Shown here: piece by piece, positions 53,196 through 61,406 of the stretch
Layout: every line of letters begins with the position of its first letter
Position numbering within the stretch: position 1 is the first letter of the stretch
Assembly (NCBI GenBank): GCA_944320815.1
Contig: CALUIZ010000001.1
Coordinates: 124,001-188,000 of the forward strand
Direction of reading: 5' to 3'
DNA from: an uncultured Phocaeicola sp.
GTDB taxonomy: Bacteria; Bacteroidota; Bacteroidia; Bacteroidales; Bacteroidaceae
Length of the DNA: 64,000 nucleotides
Notes under the pieces: model-generated
Seen by the model: only the letters and a program-made list of their open reading frames with translations
Told to the model about the DNA's origin: nothing
Databases searched by the model: none
Position numbers and translations under genes: made by a program

Positions 53196-54488
53196 TCATA
53201 CTTTTTTACCCGCCACCACCTCTATTAAGTTTTCTTTGCAGAAATGTTTCTGCGCGAGCATAAGGATGTCTTCAGGTGAAGTGTCCCGCACAGCGTCCAG
53301 CGAACGGCTGTAGAAGTCCATATCCAGCCCCGACGACTCGATGAATATCCATGCGTCGGAGAGCGAGAACGGGCTTTCATACGACCGGCACATGTCGCCC
53401 AGCATATAGTTGCGCACCATCTCCAGTTCCTTTTCGGGCACACGCTCCTCTCTGAGGCGGTCCATCTCCCTGTACACTTCCTTAATCACCGGTTCCACGA
53501 ACTCATTTCCGGTCTCCGTACTGACTACCAGCAATCCCATACCTGGATACACCACAAGTCCCGCCCCGATGCCATAGGTATATCCTTTCTCTTCACGGAT
53601 GTTCGACATCAGGCGACTGCCAAAATATCCGCCGAACAGCGTGACGAGCACACGCAGCTTCAGATAATCGGGATGCTTGCGGTCGAGCGTAAATCCCCCG
53701 ATTCTCAACGAACTCTGCAGCGCGTCCTCCTTCTCCACGAACACCCGCCTGCGGGAATCGGTCGACACCTCAGCCGGCATAGGCACCGCCAATGAAGGGA
53801 CACATCCCCATTCGGCATCACCGAAATGGCGTTCCACACAGCGCACTACCTCCGGAGTCACCTTTCCCGACAGATATGCCGAACAATTGTCAGAGGTATA
53901 GTTGCAGCGGTAATACTCCTTCAGCGTCTCCACATCCATGCGGTCATAGTCTTCAAGTTCGGCGAAACGGCCCAACGGATGTGACGGTCCGAAAAGGGAA
54001 CGATTCAACTGTTTGCGAGAAAGCACCTCCACCCGCTCATTGTTTACCATGAACTGATGCTTGTGCACGTCCCGTATCACATCAAACTCCTTCTCCGGGA
54101 ATATAGAGTCCTTCACCATCGCAGCCACAATTTCAATGGTCCGGCTGAAATACCGGGACAAAGAATAGAGCGTCACGAAACTGCAGTCCACTGAAACCGA
54201 CAAATCAAGCCATGCTCCGTAATAGTCCAGCTCTTCCGCCATTTCCGCCGAAGTGAAGCCGCGTGCCCCCTCCCTCAGCATCCGGTTGGTGAACACGGCC
54301 TGAAGCGGCCTGTCCTGCTGGAGCTGCCCGCTCCGGATTACCAGGTCAAAACGTACCACATCTTCGCTTCCCGCCTGTATGGTAAACAGCGGCATGCCGT
54401 TTCTCATCTGACGCCTTTCCGGACGGACAATCAGGAAATCATCCAACTGACGGATTTCAGGCGCAATTGTTCTGTCAAGCACACTCAT
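53196..54488 (-). CDS. M16-family peptidase homologue lacking the zinc motif
   Basis: A 430-residue protein with the two-domain M16 fold, including MLREGARGFTSAEMAEELDYYGAWLD in the first half and the typical ...RIGGFTLDRKHPDYLKLRVLVTLFGGYFGSRLMSNIREEKGYTYGIGA split in the second. The HxxEH motif expected before MLREG reads VFTNR (65-69), so no zinc site exists. It has no signal peptide. It is like the non-catalytic partner of M16B pairs, but the window shows no catalytic partner. It starts within the last bases of kdsB (4-base overlap). Confidence 0.88.
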   Translation of the reverse strand: MSVLDRTIAPEIRQLDDFLIVRPERRQMRNGMPLFTIQAGSEDVVRFDLVIRSGQLQQDRPLQAVFTNRMLREGARGFTSAEMAEELDYYGAWLDLSVSVDCSFVTLYSLSRYFSRTIEIVAAMVKDSIFPEKEFDVIRDVHKHQFMVNNERVEVLSRKQLNRSLFGPSHPLGRFAELEDYDRMDVETLKEYYRCNYTSDNCSAYLSGKVTPEVVRCVERHFGDAEWGCVPSLAVPMPAEVSTDSRRRVFVEKEDALQSSLRIGGFTLDRKHPDYLKLRVLVTLFGGYFGSRLMSNIREEKGYTYGIGAGLVVYPGMGLLVVSTETGNEFVEPVIKEVYREMDRLREERVPEKELEMVRNYMLGDMCRSYESPFSLSDAWIFIESSGLDMDFYSRSLDAVRDTSPEDILMLAQKHFCKENLIEVVAGKKV

Positions 54489-55246
54489 TTCAGTTCCTGA
54501 TGTTGACGTAAGAACTCTTCGGCACGTGCCAGATCCTGAGGAGTGTCGATGCCGATCGTCTCCATTTCAGTGACACCCACTTTTATCACATTGCCGTTTT
54601 CAAGCCACCGCAGCTGTTCAAGCGACTCTGCCAGTTCCAGCGGTGACTGAGGCAGGGCCGTGATTTCCTTCAGCACGGAAGCACGGTAGGCATAAAGTCC
54701 TATATGCTTATAATACACATGATTTGCCAGCCATTCCCCGCGGTCACGGTTCCGCTGGAACGGGATGACAGAGCGGCTGAAATACAGGGCCTGCATCTGG
54801 CTGTTCACCACCACCTTGGGTGAGTTGGGGTTTTCCAGCGCCTCATACCCGTCTTCCGGAGTGAAAGGTTTCACCAACGTAGCGATTTGCGTGTCCGCAT
54901 CATCAAAGCAGGCTTTCACCGCCTCCAACTGCGAATGCCGGATAAAAGGTTCATCACCCTGGATGTTGACCACCACATCGTATCCTTGCCCAACCTTGCA
55001 GTAAGCCTCATAGCAGCGGTCCGTACCACTCTTGTGGTTCACCGAAGTCATCACCGCCTTTCCGCCGAAAGCCTTTACGGCCGCTTCAATCCGTTCGTCA
55101 TCGGTCGCCACATACGCGTCGTCCAACACGCCCGCAACCTGTTCGTACACTCTCTGAATCACGGGCTTCCCTCCCAACATGGCCAGAGGCTTGGCGGGGA
55201 AGCGCGTGGACGCATATCTTGCCGGAATGATTCCTATAAATTTCAT
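54485..55246 (-). CDS. kdsB: KdsB, CMP-Kdo synthetase
   Basis: A 253-residue cytidylyltransferase that activates Kdo for lipopolysaccharide core. The N-terminal GIIPARYASTRFPAKPLA is the nucleotide-binding signature, followed by YVATDDERI, GTDRCYEA and VVNIQGDEPF. Length is normal. First gene of kdsB-M16-MORN-IMPase. Confidence 0.97.
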   Translation of the reverse strand: MKFIGIIPARYASTRFPAKPLAMLGGKPVIQRVYEQVAGVLDDAYVATDDERIEAAVKAFGGKAVMTSVNHKSGTDRCYEAYCKVGQGYDVVVNIQGDEPFIRHSQLEAVKACFDDADTQIATLVKPFTPEDGYEALENPNSPKVVVNSQMQALYFSRSVIPFQRNRDRGEWLANHVYYKHIGLYAYRASVLKEITALPQSPLELAESLEQLRWLENGNVIKVGVTEMETIGIDTPQDLARAEEFLRQHQELK

Positions 55247-55276
55247 ATTCTGTCTTTGCTTTAGAAATTAGATTGA

Positions 55277-55284
55277 CAAAGTTA
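55277..55284 (-). promoter_or_regulatory. -7 box of the kdsB operon
   Basis: Minus-strand TAacTTTG, exact to consensus, 31 bases before the kdsB ATG. No well-spaced TTG is found. Confidence 0.5.
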
Positions 55285-55428
55285 CTAAAATCTATCGAAA
55301 AACCGCCGGAATTCGGCAGATTAACGTAATAGGAATTGCAAATCAGAAAGTTAAGTAAGTGATCAAAAATATTTTTATACTCAACACAAAATATTAATAT
55401 TGTATCATGATATTTTAGAATGTAAATC

Positions 55429-55961
55429 ATGAAACATATAAAAGTGCTTGAATTAAGTGAGGCTGATCGCCCCAAATTGGAGAAAGGCTATCCATAATGG
55501 CCCTACTCATAACTATCGTATCAGATGTAAATCCATATTGTTGAGGTCATCAGGAAAATCAGCTTCAGAAATAGCCGAAATATTCGATGTGACAATACCA
55601 AAACAGTATACGCTTGGATAATATTTTGCCATGATTACCCGAAGGAATCAATACAAAGGCTTTACAACACAAGAATCCATCAATGCAGACTAGCTGTGGA
55701 TTTTCTTGACAGGTTCTCCTTTGAGGTAAAGAAGAAAACGGTGGTTGTCCTTGACAATGCTTCTGTCCATAGAAATCGGAAGATAAAGGAAATAAGAAAA
55801 ATATGGGAGGACAGAGGATTATTCCTTTTCTATCTTCCACCATTGTGGCGCATATTGAAAGGCAAATGGATAGGACCTGCGATTACAATACTAGGGACTC
55901 GCTATTCTATTGTACAAACAGAGCTCTAGCATCTGTAGGTACGAACTTATTTGTGAATTAA
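55429..55961 (+). pseudogene. IS630-type transposase remnant 1 (chimeric, deleted)
   Basis: The plus strand starts with MKHIKVLELSEADRPKLEKGY and, after a frameshift, SILLRSSGKSASEIAEIFDV: the HTH start of an IS630 transposase. The middle is gone. At about 55630 the sequence joins a catalytic-domain tail: SFEVKKKTVVVLDNASVHRN (second catalytic Asp), then WEDRGLFLFYLPP fused by a short deletion to LWRILKGKWI, and CTNRALASVGTNLFVN to the stop at 55961. The deletion removes the catalytic Glu. Several stops. Not functional. Confidence 0.8.
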
Positions 55962-56025
55962 TCATATGTATAAAATTAATTTTGAATAGTTACTTGTGTT
56001 ATTCTTAATACTTTACTAAACATAA

Positions 56026-57054
56026 TTAATCATCTTCTAGATAAGTGAATTTAACTAATTTAGGATTGCCCTCCTCATTTTTTATCGTAGCATAAAAAGT
56101 CCCAGATGTTGCAGATACACTCAATGCGTAAATTCTTGAAGGAGGGCTGTAACTTTTTTTGAAATTACCTTTCCAGTCAAAACATAAAATATATGACATA
56201 TCGTAAATCCTCTATATGCTTCAGGCTGAAGCATACCCTTATAAGAAACCTCATGTTTACCATCCACTCCAGATATACTTAATTTGGCTTCAGGTAAAGA
56301 TGCTGGCCCTACTATCTTTTTTATTAGTGTTAGATCTGAAGAAAAGAACTCAATAATAGAATTTTCATTAGATGCAAAAAAAAATACTACCCAAGTGTGC
56401 ATTTGCTCCAAGATATCCCTGTCCAACATTAAAAGTCATATAATCAAAATCCATCGGCATTTTAGGTTCAATCTTCCCTTTAGACGATGCAATCAATCTA
56501 GGAGGTTGCTGATTTATGTTTGCCTGACGATTAACATAATGAAATGGATTCACATAAATTATCGAATCACCATAAGATACTGGAGAGGTAGTAATAATAT
56601 AATTTTGAGAAAGTGGTAATAATTCAGGTTTATAGCTTTTATCAGTCAATATTTTCTCAATATTTATGTTATACAATGTTCTCTTTATGTAATCTGTCAC
56701 ACGCATTACATCTCCATCATAGTGCATTTGCGCATAAAGTAATTCTTCAGGGCCTTCACCGAATGGTAATAGTTTAGCTATAAGTTGCTGATTACGCATA
56801 CTATAAATATTCAAAAAATTACCAGCAGCTTGATTATTCTCCATAATCAATATAGAATCAGCGTACACATAAAATTTTTTTGCATAAATACTATCTATCG
56901 GATACCATACACTGTCTTCTTTTAGTAAATTTGAGTTAGTCAAAACGTGTTCATCTAAAGTGACAACTTCTATATTATTTTTTTCTGAACATGATGATGT
57001 AATAGTTGCCAGTATTAAGACCATGATAAAACTTATTGCTAGAGTATATCGCAT
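56026..57054 (-). pseudogene. Broken 6-bladed propeller lipoprotein (TolB-like / BF3164-like)
   Basis: The minus strand encodes a lipoprotein start (MRYTLAISFIMVLILA ... lipobox SSC), then propeller-type strands (YVYADSILIMENN, YSMRNQQLIAKLLPFGEGPEE). A run of nine A at about 56376-56384 shifts the frame: SIFFCI-stop in one frame, VVFFFASNENSIIEFF in the next. A second shift near 56190 moves to the frame YILCFDWKGNFKKSYSPPSRIYAL that ends at 56026 with LVKFTYLEDD. Some sequence is also missing near the second shift. Bacteroidales carry many such surface lipoproteins of unknown function. Confidence 0.75.
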
Positions 57055-57104
57055 AGGAAATCTATGAATTATAAGCATTATAATAATGATGTATCAATTT
57101 TTTA

Positions 57105-57112
57105 CAAAGATA
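57105..57112 (-). promoter_or_regulatory. -7 box of the broken lipoprotein gene
   Basis: Minus-strand TAtcTTTG, exact to consensus, 50 bases before the ATG at 57054. No TTG at the expected distance. From here to 57300 the sequence is A+T-rich and holds no gene. Confidence 0.4.
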
Positions 57113-57300
57113 ACTTTAGTTGGTTTTAATTGAAGAAAAAAATAGTATTAAAAAATGATAATGTATAAATGTGCCATATAGAATTGTTCGTTTTAAAATT
57201 AGGCATTATATAAGATTAATTTGTTATAAGTAGATGTTCAAAATTAGTTTATATCATATAGATTTGGTACCCTTGCCTCATAAACCTCAAAGATACAGTT

Positions 57301-58053
57301 ATAGGCAAAGTCAAATTAATCATATTAAGGGACTCCGAACGATTGACGTTGGAAGCGGGTTTCCGGTAGGAAGACAGCCATTGCTTCCGCATGCGTTGCC
57401 GTGCCGTACTGCTCAAACCGTCAGGGCTTTCAAGCAAGCAGGTAGGTTTGCAGACGGAGATGTCGCATGTATCCGTCAACTTTTGGGTGAAACGTTTCAT
57501 GCAAGAAGGCATCAGTGCCTGCAGATCCGCCCCGGCCGTGGGCGCAAACCTATCATGGACTGCACGAGTTGTTCGCAAAGCTATAGAACAGGGCAGGCAG
57601 AGCGTCAGCAAAGCTCGCGAAGCTTGGCAGAAGGCCGCAGGCAAGGAAGCGAGCGACCTGACATTCAAGCGTTTTTTATCAGCACTGGCGCAAGGTATAA
57701 GCGAATAAGGGAATGTCCAAGAGTACCTTCGCCGCAACTCTATGCGTATAAGGCCGAGAAGTTGCAAGAACTTGAACATCTAAACATAGACGGCAAGGTG
57801 AACCCTTACTACACCGATGAAAGTCATGTATGTACCGATGGCTATGTACCTTACGGATGGCAGTTCAAAGATGGGAATGTCTATATTCCATCCGGGAAAA
57901 CAGCAAGACTTAATATATCTTTGCCATGATTACCCGAAGGAATCAATACAAAGGCTTTACGACACAAGAATTCATCAATGCAGACAGGCTTGTGGTTTTT
58001 CTTGACAGGTTATCCTTTGAGGTAAAGAAGAAAACGGTGGTTGTCCTTGACTA
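57301..58053 (+). pseudogene. IS630-type transposase remnant 2
   Basis: In several frames the plus strand spells an IS630 transposase: LRDSERLTLEAGFR-stop, CFRMRCRAVLLKPSGLSSKQ, LQIRPGRGRKPIMDC (other frame), VRKAIEQGRQSVSKAREAWQ, then LYAYKAEKLQELEHL with the first catalytic Asp in YYTDESHV, and finally SFEVKKKTVVVLD. It stops there, right at the second catalytic Asp, where ogt sequence begins. At least one in-frame stop and three or four frameshifts. About 125 bases near its 3' end are almost identical to remnant 1. Confidence 0.85.
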
Positions 58054-58584
58054 CAGAAACGGGAATCTGCCTGTTCCCTTCTCCAGTTCCAGAAGAAACT
58101 TTTTCGCTTCGAGTCCTCCGCCATAGCCTGTAAGCGAACGGTCGGAGCCGATTATTCTGTGGCAGGGAATGAAAATGGAAAGCGCGTTCGCCCCGTTGGC
58201 ATTCGCCACGGCACGGACGGCTCCAGGCATTCCGAGGCGTTCCGCCATCCCGCCATAAGTAAATGTTTCTCCATAAGGTATCTCCAGCAGCATGCTCCAT
58301 ACTTTCTTCTGGAAGTCCGTACCCGCAGTCAGCAGCGGTACGTCGAATGCTGTGCGCTCGTGACGGAAATATCCGTCCAATTGTCCGGCAGCCTCCTGTA
58401 CCACATCCGACATGCCTTCCTCATAGACGGCCTTCAGCAAATTCTGGAGACGTCTCTCCACCCGTCCGGGATGTTTCTCGTCCACCCAGTTGCACAAACA
58501 AAGCCTGTCGCCGTACGAGCCGAGCAGCAGTTCCCCACAAGGGGAGCAATACCGCTGCACCAATATTTTATGGAACGCCTTCAT
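58051..58584 (-). CDS. ogt: Methylated-DNA-protein-cysteine methyltransferase
   Basis: A 177-residue suicide repair protein. The N-terminal Ogt/Ada-like domain is followed by FQKKVWSMLLEIPYGETFTYGG, the HTH RAVANANGAN and the acceptor Cys141 in IPCHRIIGSDRSLTGYGGG. Function is to remove methyl from O6-methylguanine. The last codons (GRFPFL) and the TAG stop lie at the junction with IS630 remnant 2, so the original C-terminus may have been trimmed or replaced. It starts within the last bases of the MFS gene (4-base overlap). Confidence 0.93.
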   Translation of the reverse strand: MKAFHKILVQRYCSPCGELLLGSYGDRLCLCNWVDEKHPGRVERRLQNLLKAVYEEGMSDVVQEAAGQLDGYFRHERTAFDVPLLTAGTDFQKKVWSMLLEIPYGETFTYGGMAERLGMPGAVRAVANANGANALSIFIPCHRIIGSDRSLTGYGGGLEAKKFLLELEKGTGRFPFL

Positions 58585-59807
58585 TTTGCTGTTACATTCG
58601 GACGCACATCAGGCAGGAACACGGCGACGATTCCCAACAGCGGAAGCCATGTGCTGACCTTGAAAATGAATTCGACACTCGTCAGGTCGGCCAGCCAGCC
58701 GAAAAATGCGGAACCGATACCGCCCAGCCCGAACATCAGTCCGAAAAAGATGCCGGCAATCATCCCCACCTTGTCAGGCTTCAGGTCGGTGGCATACACC
58801 ACGATGGCTGAAAAGGCCGAAGCAATCACCAGGCCGGTAATGACGGACATCACGACTGTCCAGAACAGATTGAGATAGGGCATCACAAGCGTAAAGGGAG
58901 CCGCGCCAAGGATGGAAAAGAGAATGACGTATTTCCGCCCGTAGCGGTCGCCGAGAAAGCCTCCGAGCAGCGTGCCCGCCGCAAAGGCGGCCAGATAGGC
59001 AAACAGACAGAACTGCGACTGCTGTACCGTGACACCGAACTTCTCCATCAGGAAGAAAGTGAAATAGCTCGTCATGCAGGCATTGAAAAAGTATTTTGAG
59101 AATATCATCAGCACCAGAATACCCAATGCCATCCTGACGGTCCGTGGAGGGAGACTGCAGACGGCTGTCCGGGTTCTGCGGTGGAATGTCCTTATCTCCG
59201 CAAGCATCAGACTGTACCAGCTTCCCACCCGCATCAGCAGGATGGAGGCCAGCAAAGCGGCCAACGCGAACCATCCCACGGCATGCTGCCCGTAAGGAAT
59301 GACTACCAGAGCGGCCAGAAGCGGCCCGAGGGCATTCCCTCCGTTGCCTCCTACCTGAAAGATGGACTGTGCCAGACTTTTCCTGCCTCCCGAAGCCATC
59401 TGTGCCACCCGCGAGGCTTCGGGATGGAACACGGAAGAGCCGCAGCCGATTACGGCGACCGCCAGAAGTATCAGCAGAAAACTGGGAGCGAAAGCCAGAG
59501 ACACCAGTCCCACAAGCGTGAAACACATGCCCGCCGCCAGCGAATAGGGCTGCGGATGGCGGTCGGCATAACGCCCCACAAAAGGCTGGAACACAGAAGA
59601 TGTAAGCTGGAACACCAGCGTGATGACACCTATCTGCGCGAATGTGAAACCGAACTTGTCCTTCAACAGAGGATAGATGGCCGGAATGACCGACTGAATC
59701 ATATCGTTCAGCAGATGACAGGTCCCTATCGTGAACAGAATGGCATAGGCCGTTCCCTCCGCCATACGGGGATGTCCTTTCAGTTTGTCCAACACGTAAC
59801 CAATCAT
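58581..59807 (-). CDS. Fsr-type MFS exporter
   Basis: A 408-residue, 12-span protein of the fosmidomycin-resistance (Fsr) MFS group: TCHLLNDMIQSVIPAIYPLL in span 1, FTFAQIGVITLVFQLTSSVFQPFVGRYADR in parts, and FHPEASRVAQMAS, characteristic of Fsr. It would export a drug or metabolite. The start at 59807 is chosen since the promoter -7 box at 59832 lies inside the longer frame that reaches 59942. Forms an operon with ogt. Confidence 0.9.
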   Translation of the reverse strand: MIGYVLDKLKGHPRMAEGTAYAILFTIGTCHLLNDMIQSVIPAIYPLLKDKFGFTFAQIGVITLVFQLTSSVFQPFVGRYADRHPQPYSLAAGMCFTLVGLVSLAFAPSFLLILLAVAVIGCGSSVFHPEASRVAQMASGGRKSLAQSIFQVGGNGGNALGPLLAALVVIPYGQHAVGWFALAALLASILLMRVGSWYSLMLAEIRTFHRRTRTAVCSLPPRTVRMALGILVLMIFSKYFFNACMTSYFTFFLMEKFGVTVQQSQFCLFAYLAAFAAGTLLGGFLGDRYGRKYVILFSILGAAPFTLVMPYLNLFWTVVMSVITGLVIASAFSAIVVYATDLKPDKVGMIAGIFFGLMFGLGGIGSAFFGWLADLTSVEFIFKVSTWLPLLGIVAVFLPDVRPNVTAK

Positions 59808-59831
59808 ATTCCTTGATTCCTTTTTACGCCG

Positions 59832-59839
59832 CAAAAGTA
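59832..59839 (-). promoter_or_regulatory. -7 box of the Fsr-ogt operon
   Basis: Minus-strand TActTTTG, exact to consensus, with the predicted start near 59825, 18 bases before the ATG at 59807. It decides the start codon. Confidence 0.55.
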
Positions 59840-60009
59840 GCGACATTCCCCATAATCCGCAAACGAAAGGGAGGGATTTTTCGACCGGAAAAAGCCAAAA
59901 GGAAACAAGTCGCACAATATGCCGGTATTCACATTGAAACACCTGTCTGTTTTATGGAGAACAACGGCATATTTTCGGTAAAACGACAAAACGTTCTCCA
60001 GGAAAAATG

Positions 60010-60017
60010 TAACTTTG
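60010..60017 (+). promoter_or_regulatory. -7 box of the FolK-like gene
   Basis: Plus-strand TAacTTTG, exact to consensus, 20 bases before the ATG at 60038. It makes the longer upstream frame (from 59813) untenable. Confidence 0.5.
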
Positions 60018-60037
60018 CCGCACAAAAGCGAATCCGC

Positions 60038-60433
60038 ATGAAAACATCCCACAACTGCCTTCTGTGTCTGGGCTCGAACGTCGATGCAGAAGTCCACCTG
60101 AAAAGGGCGGAAAAGACGTTAGACAGAATGTTCCCGAACATCCGTTGGGGAAAGTCCGTCTGCACTCCGCCTGAAGGGAACGGGGGGAAAGGTCCCGACT
60201 ACCTCAACCGGATAGCCCGCTTTGAAACGGAACTGACAGAAAAGGAAGTGGAAAGGATTGTCAAGAACGTGGAAAAGGAAAACGGACGCAGACCGGATGA
60301 CAAGCAGTCCGGTTTTGTCCCGCTGGACATCGACCTGCTGCAATACGGTCCGCAGGTGCTGAGACCACTCGACTTTGGGAAAGAATATGTGCGCAAAGCT
60401 TTGCAGGCCTTCTCCGAAGACCACGGACAATGA
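60038..60433 (+). CDS. Short FolK-like pyrophosphokinase
   Basis: A 131-residue protein with the HPPK start CLLCLGSNVDAEVHLKRA and the magnesium-binding FVPLDIDLLQYG motif. HPPK proper transfers diphosphate to hydroxymethyl-dihydropterin in folate synthesis and is about 150-165 residues. Here the chain ends early after LDIDLLQYG and the central loop is altered (CTPPEGNGGKGPDYLNRI), so it may be a diverged paralogue rather than the main folK. The start follows the -7 box. Confidence 0.75.
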   Translation: MKTSHNCLLCLGSNVDAEVHLKRAEKTLDRMFPNIRWGKSVCTPPEGNGGKGPDYLNRIARFETELTEKEVERIVKNVEKENGRRPDDKQSGFVPLDIDLLQYGPQVLRPLDFGKEYVRKALQAFSEDHGQ

Positions 60434-60434
60434 A

Positions 60435-61256
60435 TCAGTCGAACTTCACATACCCCAGCCGCGTGTAACGCACACCGTGCGACTCGTAATGCGACATCAC
60501 TTTCGCCGATTTCACGCGGAGTGTCTCATATTTCTCCACCTTCCTGCTCCGGCAACTCAGTGCATTCGGAGTGAGGCTGCGGGCTGCCGCCTTTACAAGA
60601 AAGGTGAAACGGTTGCCGTCGCGGTCGGCGGCCAGCACATTCTGGTCCACAAAAAAGTCGGGCTTGTATGCGTCCACCTGAAGACGCACGTTCAGCACCA
60701 CGAGCTGCAGGTCTTTCAGTCTGTCGCCCGCATTCCCCACAAACCGGCTGACCGAAGCCACACGCGGCTTATGGACGGTAAATTCAAAATGGACGGTAAC
60801 GAGACAGCCCGCCAGCTCCTTCAGGCGGTCGTACTTTCTGCCGGCAGGGACAAACTTGTTTGCCAGCCAATACACGTAAGACGGATCAATATAGAAAATT
60901 TCAGAAAGGTGTTTCCCTTTGTATTTCCCGAACGGAATGATTTCATCGGCTTCTCCATAATATGATTCAAAGACAGAACTTCCGGCCACTCCCAGCCATA
61001 CGTTACAGTTCTGGAGCAATTCAAACGCTCTGCCGGCCGCCGCCTCGAAGGTGACACCCAGCGTGCGGACAAACACAGGCGAACGGCGCGCCGGAAACAC
61101 CCGCCAGAGCGCATAATAGGGACGGTAGGCGGCGGCCATCGTGATGACATACATGCCGTTGTCGCGGCTACGCCCCCTGTTGAAAGCTTCAATCCTCTCC
61201 ATCTGTTTCCCGGCAGTCTCCGGCATTGTTCCGCGCAGTTCGTCATAAAGTTCCAT
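60435..61256 (-). CDS. Protein with ExoX-C/DUF3820-like domain
   Basis: A 273-residue protein without signal peptide. The central block IPFGKYKGKHLSEIFYIDPSYVYWLAN matches the short domain found at the C-terminus of exonuclease X and in DUF3820 proteins; here no nuclease domain accompanies it. An N-terminal part with several Arg-rich helices and a C-terminal beta-rich part (RLKDLQLVVLNVRLQVDAYKPDFFVDQN in pieces) flank it. Common in Bacteroidales, function unknown. It ends one base from the FolK-like stop, tail to tail. Confidence 0.6.
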   Translation of the reverse strand: MELYDELRGTMPETAGKQMERIEAFNRGRSRDNGMYVITMAAAYRPYYALWRVFPARRSPVFVRTLGVTFEAAAGRAFELLQNCNVWLGVAGSSVFESYYGEADEIIPFGKYKGKHLSEIFYIDPSYVYWLANKFVPAGRKYDRLKELAGCLVTVHFEFTVHKPRVASVSRFVGNAGDRLKDLQLVVLNVRLQVDAYKPDFFVDQNVLAADRDGNRFTFLVKAAARSLTPNALSCRSRKVEKYETLRVKSAKVMSHYESHGVRYTRLGYVKFD

Positions 61257-61346
61257 CCGCCCCTCCTTTCTCTTGCGGACAAGATAAGAAAAATCTCACG
61301 GAAATGCAAACGGAAGACATGGAAATCTGTCCCGGAAAAACGCAGA

Positions 61347-61378
61347 AAGGGCAGAAAGACGAATGTCCCTCTGCCCTT
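61347..61378 (-). terminator. Terminator of uxaB
   Basis: AAGGGCAGA (61347-61355) pairs with TCTGCCCTT (61370-61378), and a T-rich stretch follows on the minus strand a few bases later. It begins 28 bases past the uxaB stop. Confidence 0.7.
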
Positions 61379-61406
61379 CATATCATCAAAAGTGAAATCG
61401 GCCCGA

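Noticed and set aside
58159..58878. 239-codon plus-strand frame over ogt and the MFS gene
   Set aside because: Shadow of two well-supported minus-strand genes; no motif.
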